From Micractinium sp. NFX-FRZ (taxonomy: Eukaryota > Chlorophyta > Trebouxiophyceae > Chlorellales > Chlorellaceae), in contig JAPTJF010000103.1 of assembly GCA_029339195.1 (NCBI GenBank), forward strand, positions 62,001-126,000: a stretch of DNA of 64,000 bases, in the 5' to 3' direction. The position numbers and the translations under genes were made by a program. The notes under the pieces were generated by a model that saw only the letters and a list, made by a program, of their open reading frames with translations, had not been told where the DNA came from and did no database searches. Shown piece by piece: positions 35,468 to 46,700 of the stretch (positions are counted from its first letter, which is position 1; the number at the start of each line of letters is the position of its first letter).

Positions 35468-37688
35468 TCACCACCCCGCAAACTCCTCCTTCTTCTGCTT
35501 CTTCTTCTCCTCCTGCCGCTCCCGCATGCGCGCCTTCTTGGCACTGCGGGGGTGAAAGGGCAGGGGGCAGGGGCAGAGCAGGCTAGGTGGGTCTGCCAGC
35601 AACGAGATGGTGCGAAGCAGCGGCAGGGAGGGCGCAGAGGGCGGCAGTCCTTGCCGGGCACTTTGCAGGCGGAAGTGGGCTCCAGAGGCAGCAGACCAGC
35701 ACTGCCAAGCGACCTCCAGGCGACCATCCCGCCCCTGCCAGCGCCACAGCAGGCAGCCAGCCCCTTTTTTATCCCAGCCCCTCAGCAGGCATCCCTTCAA
35801 CACCATCAACCCGCCCCTTTCCACTCGCCCCTCTCTCCAACACGCTGCGCGTCTGCAGCGACTTTCGAGGCGCTTGGCCTCCTGGCACCCACCCGGCCCC
35901 GTTGTACCCCACTCCACACCAAGCACCCCCGCTCATCCCAGCCCCCACCCCTCCCTGCCTCCCCTTCCCTCCCACTCACTGTGCCTCCGCAATGACTTTG
36001 AGGTGCTTGGGGTCCTGCCTGCCAAAGGCCACGGGGAAGGCCCCCCGTCGGGTGCCCCTCCCATCGCCGCCGTCGTCGTCATCATCATACCGCCCGCCCA
36101 TCTGCAGCATCTTCTTTTTGGCTGCCTCCGTGTCCTCAATGTTCTTCAGCTTCTGCTCCAGGGAGAGGGGGACCTCTGTGATGCCCGCCACCCAGGAGTT
36201 GCCCAGCTCCGTGTCCTGCTGCCGCTTCTGCAGGCCCTCGGGCAGCGCGGAGAGCAGGGGGTCGGCCATGCGGCGCGCCCGCTCCTCTTCCGCGGCACGC
36301 GCCGCCTCCTCCTCCTCCTCCACGCTGCGCCCCATGCGCTTGGCCAGCTGCTCCTCCACATACTTCTTCCTGCACCACGGGGGGAGGTGGGGGCGGGAGG
36401 GGGCGGTGGGGTTAAACGGGATGGGGGGCGACATAAGAAAGCAGCGCAGCGTTACACAGGGCGAGCGCAGGCCGTGACCGGCTGCTCCGCAACGCACTTT
36501 CCCTGAATGGGGTGAGGAACAGGACAGTACAGGGGAGGTACATGTAGGGAGAAGACAGGCTGCTCTGCCAGACAGCGACCGAGACGGTACAACAAACAGG
36601 TGGATGGGCAGAGCAAATGACGCCGCTGCCGCATGGCGGAGCTTGCTTGCCACGTGGCCAGTTCCGAAACCGCAGGCGGCACAACACGCCCGGCCGGCCG
36701 GCGGCTTGAGTGACCGCCAGCCCGCTGATGCCAAGTGCGCAGGCCAGCAAGCAGGCCAAAGTAACGTGACATGCTGCGCATGCTGTGCGCTCACATGTGT
36801 GGGTCCTCCTCCTCTGAGTGCAGCCGCCGCTCGCGCTTGAAGGCGGCCTGCGGGCAGCAAGGGTAAGGCAGCATGCAGAGCACTTGCTGGGCAGCAGGCA
36901 GCAGCATGTGGGACGGCAGCGGGGCGGAGAAGGTCCTGGCTGGCTGGCTCTTACGAGGACGCACACCCGAGGGCGGGCAGAGACAGCAAGGGCATCAGAT
37001 GCACAGCAGCTGGCAGTGCGATGGCAACAGCCCAGCTAGCAGGCGCCCTTGCACCTGCCCCTTCCCCCCGCACCTGCAGCACGTCTTGTTGCGCCGAGGG
37101 CCCTCCTACTGTGAGCCCGCTGCCCTTCTTGTGGTGCCGCGTGTCTGGCGCCATCAGCATGCCCGCCTCCACGCCCTGCAGGGGGGGAGGGCCCGGAGGG
37201 GCAGGCGGGGGAGGGCGGTCAGGAGCAGCAGAGGCAGGAAGCGCGACAGCAAGCGGGGCGGTGGCGTCTTTAATGCGCAGCCGGAGAAGATGTGCAGGTG
37301 GTTGACACCTGCACATGACATGCATGACATCATGCGATTCTACCAAGCCATGAGGAACCCCTGACGCCAAAGCAGCATCCACATGCGCCGCCGGCTCAGC
37401 AATTGCAGGCATGCACTGGAGCAAGCTCAAAGGAGAGCGAGCGAGCTGGCATATTCGCAGCTGCCGACACCTGCCCGATGCCGCAGTCCCATCGGCCGCC
37501 AATCTGCTCACCGTGCGCCGCTGCCGCTGCTTCTGCAGCGCTCGGATGTCTTCTGCCGTCAGCTTGGGGGCTGCTGGCTCCGCGCCCTCCCCGCCGCTGG
37601 CTGCCGCTGCCGCCGGCTCACCATCTGACAGCTCCTCCTGCTCGTCCAGCGCCCGCCGCTTGCGTATGTTGCGCTGCTTGCCGCTCAT
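35468..37688 (-). CDS. C9orf78/Tls1 (Hep59) family splicing-associated protein
   Basis: Five exons (37688-37512, 37175-37074, 36847-36795, 36369-35980, 35543-35468) give 265 residues. The basic start MSGKQRNIRKRR, the acidic EEEDPHMKKYVEEQLAKRMG block, the LGNSWVAGITEVPLSLEQKLKNIEDTE region (cited here only as positions about 157-183) and the basic C-terminus of mixed Lys/Glu are the pattern of the Hep59 family. Human C9orf78 and fission yeast Tls1 bind the U5 helicase Brr2 and influence splice-site choice and telomeric transcripts. A nuclear, spliceosome-linked role is inferred from that family. Most of the protein is charged and probably disordered, with a run of five Asp after GGRY. It shares a short divergent promoter region (37689-38198) with the SnRK2-like kinase gene. 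Confidence 0.85.
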
Positions 37689-38198
37689 GCCGCCGGCGCT
37701 GCAGATCTGTGGATGATGGCGCAGGAGGCTTCTAGAGACGCGGACGCTGCACAGGCGGGAGCGTCGGCGGGCGGGCGGTGACGGGCGGTGGGCTGGCTCT
37801 GGAGGGGCAGACGCTGCCTGAGCTGGCGGTACCGGCCGTCAATCAACGGGATCAGCCGTCAAACAGCCCGCAGCCAGCAGCAACCGGGAGAGAAGAGGCT
37901 GGCACCTGCAGATGGGGCTCAGAGCCTAGCAGTCCTGCTGTAGTCTATACGTCTGAAGCATGCGCTTTTCTAAGGGTGTGGAGACGACACGAGGGCGCTC
38001 CTGCCAAGAACTTGCGGGAGGATGCTTTCCGTGCTTTGCTGATGCATCGTGATGTGTGCAGGACAGACGCTTGCAAGTAGGTGCCACCCGTTCCCAGCAC
38101 CCCCTTGCGAGCCATCGGGTGTGCAGCTGCGCAGTGCTGGTTGGGGCACCCTTTCGGCGTCCGGCCCTCCCCGCTCCTCCCTCGTGCCGTCCACAGCA
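37689..38198. promoter_or_regulatory. divergent promoter region, Hep59-family and SnRK2 genes
   Basis: A 510-base spacer. No specific motif is supported. Confidence 0.6.
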
Positions 38199-41100
38199 AT
38201 GGCCACGCAGACTACGGACCCCCTGGCGGGGCACCCCCGCTACAGAAAGATAAAGGACATCAACAAGGGCTCCTTCGGCTTTGTGGTGCTTGCGGAGAAC
38301 CTGGAGACGCACGAGCAGGTGGCGATCAAGTTCACACGCGTCGAGTGAGCCGGGCGGGTGTCGCAGTGCCGGGGGGGAGGGCTCTAGGGCGGTACAGGCG
38401 GAAGCCGCCGCCGCCGCGTGTTGCGGGCACACAACCGCACTGCTGCTGCCGCTGCTGCTCTTCTTCCTGGACCGTGCTGGATGCGGATGTGGGTTATGAG
38501 CTGGAGCAGTTGGTGGGTGCTGCTCCGGCCGCCTCTGCCGCCAAGGCTGCTGCGCCCGGGCATCGCCCAACCCCCGCCACACCCCTCCTGCCCTCCCGTC
38601 TCCGGCGCTCGGCACCGCACCCACCTCACCACTGCCAACCCGCAACCACAACCAACCGCCCCTGCTCTGACCCTCCCACCTGCGTGCAGCTCCGAGCAGG
38701 ACGTGAAGCATGCGCACCGTGAGATCATGAACCACCAGCGCCTGCTGCACCCACATGTGGTCCAGCTCAAGGAAGTGTTTGCCGCCAAGCCCTTCCTGGC
38801 CCTGGTGATGGAGTTTGTGCCCAACGGCGACATGTTCCAGGTGGGAACATGGGCCGCTGTTCTTGTTGCGGGCAGCAGGTGCATGGGGAGGTGGGGAGGG
38901 CGGGCTGCCCAGCCCTTCGTGGCCCTGGTTGTGGAGTTTGTGCCCAGCGGCGACATGTTCCAGGGCGGGCGGGCGTCCACAACTGTGCCGTGTTGCTGCG
39001 GGGATGTGCGTGCAGAGGTGTGCACGTGGGCTGCCCAGCACTGGTCATTGGGTTTGTTCCCAAGGGGGACACGTTTCAGGTGGGGGGCGCGCCGTTGTTG
39101 CTGCGGGAGGTGCGGCGACACCCCTCACCCCTTCTGCCACGTGGCGGGACGTGCTGGATGCCCCCTCAGTGTGCTGCACGGCAGGCTTTGCCTCTGCAGG
39201 CGGATCTGGGCCGCCTCCGTGCAGGGCTCCGTGCAGGGCCTCCAGCCGCAGTCTGCATGACAACACGCCGCCAACCATGCCGCTGGCCCTGCACCCACCA
39301 TCTGTCCACCCGCCCTGCCTCGCCCCGCCCTGCAGTACGTCGTGTCCCGGCGCGGCCTGCCCGAGAGCGAGGCGCGCTGGTTCTTCCAGCAGCTCATGCT
39401 GGGCATGGACTACTGCCACCGCAAGGGTGCGCAGCCGCTGCCTCCTGCGCCCTGGCCATGCATACTGTCTTACATCAACGGCCTATGCCTATGCTTACTG
39501 CCTTATGTCGACTGGCTTCATGTGCCGGCGGGCCGGCCAGCAGCTATTAGTGCCGGCTGCTGCTGGCCATACAGGCGCGGTTCGGCAGCAAGTGGCTGTG
39601 TGCCACTCTTTTTGCTGCTTGAGCGAGCACTTTATGACTTGTAGGAGCGGACGAGCACCGAGCGCAGCAGGGCACCGCTCTTGCGTGACAGCTGGTGGTA
39701 TTTGAGTAGCTGTGGCGCAAGGTTGTCCCGCTGGCCCGCCACCTGCCCTCGCCCTCCCCCTGTGTCCCTGGCGCCTGCAGGCGTGATGTCCCGCGACATC
39801 AAGCTGGAGAACACGCTGCTGGTGCTGCAGCCCGACAAGAAGCCGCTGCTCAAGGTGTGTGGGGAATTGGGGGCACATTGCCTGATCCCTGCCTGCTTGG
39901 GGCCCCTGGAGGGTCGGCCGGCCGGCCGGCCTGGGTGAAGGCCCGAGCGGGCTGGTGCTGAGCAACGCACCTGCAGCAGGGGCCAGCACATGGACGAAGG
40001 GCAGAGTGACATGGTCACTGGTGCCTGCGCGCACCCACTCACTCCACCCGCGTTACCACTGGTACCTGTACCACCGCCAGCTGTGCGATTTGGCTTCTTA
40101 TTCGAAGCACGGCGCCCCGTCGCCTGCGCCTCCCGGCTGCTTCTCACGTCCCCCTACCCAGCCTTCCTCCCTCCTCCCCCCACCCCGCTGCTGCCAGCTG
40201 TGCGACTTTGGCTACTCCAAGCACGACACCCTGGACTCAGTGGCCAAGTCCAAGGTCGGCACGCCCGGGTACACGGCGCCAGGTGAGGCCCAGGGGGCAG
40301 GGGCTGGCAGGGCTGGCAGGGCTGGTGGGCCGGTCTGGGGGCACTGCCCAACCAGCAGGATGCTTCATGGCAGCAGGACTTGGCTGTTGCACCACATGTC
40401 TGACTGGCTGCATGCGTGTGCTTATCTGCCTGCCTGACTGCCCTCTACCCTGCAGAGGTGATCCAGAATGTGCGGGGATATGATGGCAAGATGGCGGATG
40501 TCTGGTCCGCAGGTGGGGTTGGGGGGTGGGAGTGGGGTGTGGGAGGCTGTTGCACCCTCACTCAGCTCTGTTTTGAGACAGGCAGGCGGGCGGGGAGGCA
40601 GCTGCGTGCTGGTCAGCAGGCCGGCCAGGAGGGTCCTGCGCCAGGCAGCCAGTGGAGCGCTGCGGTATCCCAAAGGTGCAGGGGCAGGGACAGAAGGTGT
40701 GGTGCTGGGTGCTTGGTTCAACCCCAACCTCCAGGCCCCCCTCGCTTCCCCCATGCGTGATACACTCACTGCCTCCACCCCACCCTTCCCGAACTCGCTT
40801 CCTGCCTCCCGCCCTCCCCCCCCCAGGCGTGATGCTGTACACCATGCTGTTTGCGCGCTACCCCTTTGAGCGCCCCGAGGACAAGAAGCTGGACCAGCAC
40901 CAGCGGCTGCAGCGCATTCTGCACCGCATCATCAAGGTGGGGTCGGGTGCTGGGCTGGGCTGGGGTGGGGCAGGCTGGGAGGGGGTTGACGGCGTGCACC
41001 CGTGCCTGGCATGGCCGGTGTGGGGGCACAAGGCCGCGCCGCGCTGTGTGGCACCCGGCTGATGGCGTGCCCTCTCATGCCACCCTGCTCGCTCCCTAAC

Positions 41101-42128
41101 CCTAAACCCTTCACTTCTTCAAACCCACCTAACTTCCTCTTCACCAACTCCCCCTCCTGCCTCCCGCTGCTCGCTCCCCAGCCCACCGTCTCACTTCTTC
41201 TAACAGCAACTCTCTTCTTCCCCTCCCCTCCCCTCTCCCCCCCACCAGGTGGACTACGTGTTCCCCGAGAAGCCGGAGATCAGCCCCGCCTGCCGCGACC
41301 TGATGCAGAAGATCCTGGTGGCCGACCCCGCCAAGCGGGCCACCATCGCCGACATCTTCCAGCACCCATGGGTGCAGCAGGTGGGGTGACGCAACTCGGG
41401 TTCGGGAGGGCTTGCTTGGTGCAAGGGTGGACGTGCAGGTAGCTGAGCAGGCGGGCGGGCGGCATCCTCTCCCACCTGTTGTGGCGCACATTTGCCTCCT
41501 CCGCTGCTGCCCCGCTCCGCTGCCCCCAGCCTCCCTGAAAATTGTTATATCTTTCCACTGGGCTTCATCCACTGTTGGCCCTCTTCCCCTGGCTCATCCC
41601 CTATAGGTGGCCATTCACCACCGTCCCCCTAAACCCGAAAACCCCTAAACCCTATCCTCGCAGGAGCTGCCCCCCGGGTCCGTTGAGTACAACAACTGGG
41701 CGCTGGCGCTGCAGGTCCAGCCCGCGCAGGTGCGCCCGGGGTGGGGAGTGCTTGTGGGGAGTGGGCAGGCGGGGGCGCAGAAACGGAGGGAGGAGCTTGC
41801 ATGAGGATGCCCCCTGCCATCCCCCCACCTCCCGTTGCATCCTGGGTTCAGCACACCACACCCAGGCGTGCACCCGGAAGGAGGTGACAGGCGTGCTGCA
41901 TACAGCTCCCTCCCTCCCTCCCTGCCTGCCCCAAACCAGCACCCCTGGCCCCCCTTGCCCCCATCCACCCACCCCTGCCCTGCCACGCTGCAGGGCGACG
42001 ACGAGGTGCGCAGCGTGGTGCACGACGTGTTCACCTCGGCGCGGCGGCAGGTGGCCGCCGACGACGGCGACGTCAACGTGGACGACTACATGACTTCGCA
42101 GGACCTGGCGGATGAGGTCAAGGCGTGA
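38199..42128 (+). CDS. SnRK2: SnRK2-like serine/threonine protein kinase
   Basis: Ten exons (38199-38344, 38690-38840, 39336-39426, 39781-39854, 40198-40282, 40456-40512, 40827-40936, 41249-41380, 41664-41729, 41994-42128) give 348 residues, the usual SnRK2 size. Kinase landmarks: NKGSFGFV (P-loop, 22-29, first Gly replaced by Asn), VAIK with Lys44, the helix-C Glu in HREIMNHQ, SRDIKLEN (133-140, His of HRD replaced by Ser), DFG at 157-159, KVGTPGYTAPE and DVWSAGVMLYTML. The activation loop FGYSKHDTLDSVAKSKVGTP strongly resembles SnRK2. The C-terminal DDEVRSVVHDVFTSARR corresponds to the regulatory helix, followed by an acidic, Asp-rich stretch. SnRK2 kinases act in osmotic and nutrient-stress signalling in the cytosol and nucleus. 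The catalytic Asp, Lys and DFG are intact, so it is probably active. Confidence 0.92.
38908..39082 (+). repeat. two copies of SnRK2 exon 2 end in intron 2
   Basis: Exon 2 end (38784-38840) recurs at 38908-38963 and 39029-39082. Copy 1 keeps the frame (encoding FVALVVEFVPSGDMFQ) but has GG instead of the GT donor. Copy 2 is more diverged (GGTTTGTTCCCAAGGGGGAC) but keeps TTTCAG-GTGGGG. Confidence 0.9.
40078..40110 (+). repeat. upstream copy of SnRK2 exon 5 start in intron 4
   Basis: CCAGCTGTGCGATTTGGCTT and TCGAAGCACG resemble the acceptor and first 30 bases of exon 5 (40194-40227), which encode the DFG motif. Confidence 0.8.
41094..41110 (+). repeat. telomere-like motif in SnRK2 intron 7
   Basis: CCCTAACCCTAAACCCT contains two plant-type telomere units (complement of TTTAGGG). 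Confidence 0.85.
41625..41655 (+). repeat. telomere-like motif in SnRK2 intron 8
   Basis: Two CCCTAAACCC units are separated by GAAAAC, ending nine bases before the exon 9 start. Confidence 0.85.
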
Positions 42129-43372
42129 ATGGGCAGGCGTCGGATACACCAGTACATACCACACCCTGCCTGCTCACAGGCTGGCGAGGCAAGCAGATGC
42201 CGATCGACCTGACTGGACCTGCCAGGCGGGCTGACGGCGTAGGTCAAATGTTTGGGCGCCTGCTCTGCTTGCAACGGGGGCCAGCGGTGCAGGCGTGCCC
42301 AGCTCTCCCCGCTCTGTGACCTGGCAAGTAAGCTCAGGTCTTTAGGTGAACCCCCATGTATTGCCGTGATTCTCTTCTTGTGCGCAACTGGCTGGCTGGC
42401 CGCTTGTGGCCACAGCTGGGCGCCTGCAGTGGCTCTACCCCAAGCCGCGCTTCCACAGGAGCCTGTGCCTCTCCGATTTTGCTTCCATGCTCTTTCCGCT
42501 CCCACGCCTGCGCGCCTCTGACCGACAGGCCCCTTTCCGCCTGCTTCTTCCTCCCACCGACCAGCGCCCGCCAGTGGGGCACCGCGTACCACCAAGAATC
42601 CCACGCCCCTGTTCTGCCCGCTCCTCCCTCCCCCCGTATCGATTTCCTCCTTTAACACTCTCTTGATGTCACACACCCTTGCTGGGCGCAAAATCCAGGG
42701 GCAACGGGACAGGCCAGAGGCGGCAGCAAGGCGCAGAGGGGAGGCGAGGGAAGGGCAGGGGCACATGGGGGCGGGAGCGAGCGCCGCCTGCCTGTCAACG
42801 TGGTGCCCCCACCCGCTGTTGCCCATGCCCGGTTCATGCTTTCCTGCTGCATCTGCTTCCGTGCATGGTGGTACTACCGCGGCAGCAGCTGTGCCTCCCT
42901 CCCCCTGCTGTGACATGCTCTTGCATGAGGCGTGCAGTCCCGTTACAAGAGGCGGCAAGGAGTGTCTGTATGCACAAACGAGTGGTCCCCCGCGCAGCAA
43001 AAAACGCAATTCAAGAGCAATCAAGCAAAAACAGGAGCGTGCGGCTGCGGGCGTCAGGGCGGGGGGCGGTTTCCCGCTGAGCGGAAGACGCATGGCCACA
43101 GGCGGGCGAAGCAGCAGGGGGCTGGTTGGCTGGCGGGAGACGCATTGTGAGCGGTACTGGTGTGTATGTGCGTTGTGTTGGCAGCGTCAACGCACGAGAG
43201 GGAAGCGTTTCGTGCCCACAAACCAACTGGGGAGCGAGTTTCGAGTTTCGACAGGTGAGCGCGGAAGGGCAATTGGGTTAGGGAAAAATGAAGGGGGGCA
43301 TGCGTACGGTTGTTTGGGGTTTGTACTCTTCTTGTGTATGCGTTTAGGGGACAAGAGCAGGCACAGCCAAGC
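42129..43372. other. 3' region between SnRK2 and second citrate synthase cistron
   Basis: Convergent 3' ends. It has a minus-strand TGTAA at 42943 but no plus-strand one for SnRK2. Long ORFs on both strands (for example 42663-43598 plus) lack any family similarity. Confidence 0.5.
42943..42947 (-). terminator. TGTAA polyadenylation motif, citrate synthase/second ORF
   Basis: First minus-strand TGTAA after citrate synthase outside its introns; 426 bases past the second ORF stop. Confidence 0.5.
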
Positions 43373-43786
43373 TCAGACTTTCTTGGAGCGAAGGGAGGCG
43401 GCCACAGCAGCTGCGCCGCAGGCCAGCACCACAGCCCCGGCGGCAGCCAGCGCAGCAGCAGGGACCACGGCAGGCGAACCACGCGGCTGCTGCGGCTTGG
43501 CTGGCGGCAAGATCTGCCGGGTCTCTGCAGCGGGTGCCGCCTGCTGCTGCTGCTGCTGCTGCTCCGCTGGAGGGTCAGCCTTGGCAGGAGCGGGATGAGC
43601 AGGCTGCGGCGTGGGGGTGGAAGGGCGTGGCAGCGGCGGGTCTGCCGCGGCCGTCTCCTGCTGCACTCCCCCCTCGCCTGGCGCAGCAGCCGCTGCACGG
43701 CTGCCAGCCAGCCGTTCTGCTAGCGCCGCCACACGCGGCGCCAGCGTCTCAGCGGGCCGGCCCTCTCCAGCCGCGGCAGCCACCAT
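43373..43786 (-). CDS. Q/P/A-rich small protein with C-terminal membrane segment, possible second cistron
   Basis: An uninterrupted 137-residue ORF begins with ATG 43786, ten bases after the citrate synthase TAA (43797-43799), in a different frame. It opens MVAAAAGEGRP, has an Ala-rich amphipathic helix, a Pro/Gln-rich middle with seven consecutive Gln, and a C-terminal hydrophobic stretch (VVPAAALAAAGAVVLACG onwards, about residues 105-130) closed by SLRSKKV. That is the layout of a tail-anchored membrane protein. No minus-strand TGTAA motif occurs between the citrate synthase stop and this ORF; the first one is at 42943-42947, so both ORFs should lie on one mRNA. I recognise no family. In such GC-rich DNA a chance ORF remains possible. 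An alternative is a C-terminal extension of citrate synthase made by a shifted splice site. Confidence 0.45.
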   Translation of the reverse strand: MVAAAAGEGRPAETLAPRVAALAERLAGSRAAAAAPGEGGVQQETAAADPPLPRPSTPTPQPAHPAPAKADPPAEQQQQQQQAAPAAETRQILPPAKPQQPRGSPAVVPAAALAAAGAVVLACGAAAVAASLRSKKV

Positions 43787-43796
43787 GGGAGGCGGC

Positions 43797-46700
43797 TTAG
43801 CGCAGGGCGGTGCGCGCAGAGGTGTCGACGAGCCGCGAGAGCAGGTTGCTGCGAAAGCCGCCGGCCTCCTTGAAGTCGGAGGGCACTGCACGGGGGAGGG
43901 TGGGTGAAGAGAGGGAGGGGCAGGATGAGCAAGCACGATTGCACGTACCCCAATGAAGGCGGTCCCGGGAGCTCGGGAAAGGGAATAGCACAGAACATGA
44001 CAGCGGGCACAGACCACAGCAGGCCAAAGCGGCTCGGCTGTGCTGGCGCCCTTGAACGGACCCCAACATCGAGCCACCAGCAAGCTGCACTATCCCCTCG
44101 CCAGCGCCCAGCTTCCCTCCCAGCCCCGCGCAGGGCTCGCCGGTGATTCATTCATTCATTCATTCATGCATTCATTCATTCATTTTACAGCGCTGCAGCA
44201 ACACCAAAGCGTGCCGCAGAAGCTTTTGCTCACCGGTGATTCGCCCGCTGAGCTGGCGCTCGTACACGGGGATGAACTTGCGGCGCAGCTCTCCGGTGTA
44301 GATCTGGCGGGGGCGGGTGATGCGCCCGCTGGCGTCGGCAGCCATCTCCTTCCACTGCGGGGGGATGGGAGGGTTGAGGGGGCGCGACCGGGTTGGGAGG
44401 GCAGAGTGGGCGATGGAAGGGTGTGGGCAGGGATGGCAGGCAGACAGGCTGCAACATCGCGCTCGAGGCTCAGCAGGGGCCACACCATGCGCTGCTACCA
44501 ACAGGCAGTTGCAACATACGACGGCACAGCCCAAGAGGCAGAGCGTGCTTGCCCGGTGCCCGCGCCATGCTGCTCACCTGTGCAACCCAGCCCACGGTAC
44601 GGGCCATGGCAAACAGGACGGTGTACATCTCCACGGGGATGCCCAGCGCGCGCAGCACGATGCCCGAGTAGAAATCGACGTTGGGGTACAGAGATCTGCA
44701 TGGTGGGGCAGGGGAAGGGGGTGGGGTGAGGGACGGCGAGGTGAGGGGGGAAGAGAGAGGGAGGGAGGGAGAGAGGGTAAAAGTGCTCGATGCCATGTAG
44801 CCCGCCGCACGAAAAGCAGCGCCCTACGGCGCGAATCCCTGCTACGGCCACCCACCCTGCAAACGCCCAGGCCACGCCCCGTCTGTGTAGTTTGTGCTTG
44901 TTGAACCCAAACCCCCCTTGGGATTTTCCCACTTTGCTGCCCGCCCTCCCCGCCCCGCCCCGCCCCACCCCCCGCCCTCACCGCTTGACAAAGTACTCGT
45001 CCTGCAGCGCAATCTTCTCCAGCTCCATGGCAATGTCCAGCAGGCTGTCCTTGCGCCCCAGCTTCTCCAGCACGCGGTACGTCACCTGGCGCATCAGCTT
45101 GGCGCGGGGGTCGTACGACTGCAGAAGGGGGTGGGCGGCGGCGGGGGGCGTGTGTGTGTGGTGGGGGGGGAGGAGGGGGGAAACACATTCCTGCTTAGGG
45201 CAGGTGTTCACGGCGCTGCAAACCAGGCCTGCCCCATTGTGCACCCACCCACAAATACCTCGACTGTGCCCAGCCCCACCTGGCTGCCCTGCAATACGTG
45301 CACGCGCGCACCCCGCACCCCCACCCACCGCACCTTGTACACGCGGTGGCCGAAGCCCATGAGGCGGAAGGGGTCGTTCTTGTCCTTGGCACGGGTCACC
45401 ATGGTGGGGATGGCCTCCACGCCGCCCAGCCGGTCAATCTCCTCCAGCATCTGAGGGGCCAAGGAGGACAGAGGGCGGAACGGTAAAGCAAGGGTGCATG
45501 TGGGTCGGGAAGGGCGGGGGTGCGACAGCCACGGAGGGCAAGCGGAGCACCAGCTGGCGGCTTGCTCCCCGCTTGGCCCGCCCCCCACGCACGCATCCCA
45601 TCCCAGCTGTACCACACGTCCTTGCACGCCTGCGTAAGTTGCCTCTTCCCACCCATGCTCGAATGCCACCCACCCTCCCCACCCGCACCACGCACCCAGC
45701 CCCCCCAGCACGCCCCCCTTGCTAAGCGCACCCAGACCCTCATCCCCACCCACCCACCCCGCCCCACCTTGAGCACTGCCTCGTTGGCGCCCCCGTGGGC
45801 GGGGCCCCACAGGGCGGCGATGCCCGAGGCCACGCAGGCAAAGGGGTTGGCCTGGGATGAGCCAGCGGTGCGCACGGTGGAGGTGGAGGCGTTCTGCTCG
45901 TGGTCCAGGTGCAGGATGAAGATGATCTCCAGCGCCTTGGCCAGCTCGGGGTCCACCTCGTAGCGCTCGGAGGGCACTGCAGGGGCGGGCGGAGATGGGG
46001 GGAAAAGCGGGGTGAGGGCCAGGCACTTTTGCAGGGAAGAGGTGTGGAAACCACGGATTGGTTTGAGTCAGCAGGTTGTGGAAATGAGCAACGAGACTGG
46101 CGGGAAGCGCCGCTGAGCGTGGGGCACCTGGCAAGCATCATGTGGAGGTAGGTTTCCAGCTGCTGGGGGCACCCACGCAACAACAACAAAGTGCAGCGCC
46201 CAAGCCGTGCCCACCCGCAGCCCATTATGCGGGCAGGGTGTTTTCGCCCACCCCCAGTGCATCTCCAGTGCACTCCAAGGGAGCTGGCCAGGAGTGGTAA
46301 TTCAAGCGTGAGGCACACGCTCACCCGCAAACATCATGTGCAGGAAGTTCTCTGCGTAGTTGAGGTCGTTGCGGGGGTAGATGATGGGCTGGCCGATGGA
46401 GGTCTTGTAGGCCATGGCCGCCAGGGTGGGCATCTTGGCAATCAGGCGGTAGCAGGCGCGCAGCTGCTGGGCGGGGTTCCTGTTTGGAGGGGGAGGGGGA
46501 GGGGAGGGGGCGGGATGGGGGGGCGAAACGATGAAGCAGTCTGTGGCCGCCAGGGGTGGCAATCAGGCGGTAGCAGGCGCGCCGGCGGAAATGAAATGAA
46601 ATCGAACCTCTCTCGAGCAACTCTGACTAGCTAGCAGCACTGCCGCTCTCCCCGCCCTACCCCGCCCCAACCACAGCACCCTATGCGCCACTGCTTCCCG

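Noticed and set aside
42663..43598. A 311-codon plus-strand ORF opposite the second citrate synthase ORF
   Set aside because: No domain, no upstream promoter or downstream polyadenylation motif, and composition is that of antisense GC-rich DNA.
44185..44189. TTACA as a citrate synthase polyadenylation motif
   Set aside because: It lies inside intron 11, upstream of the last exon, which encodes the C-terminus in frame.
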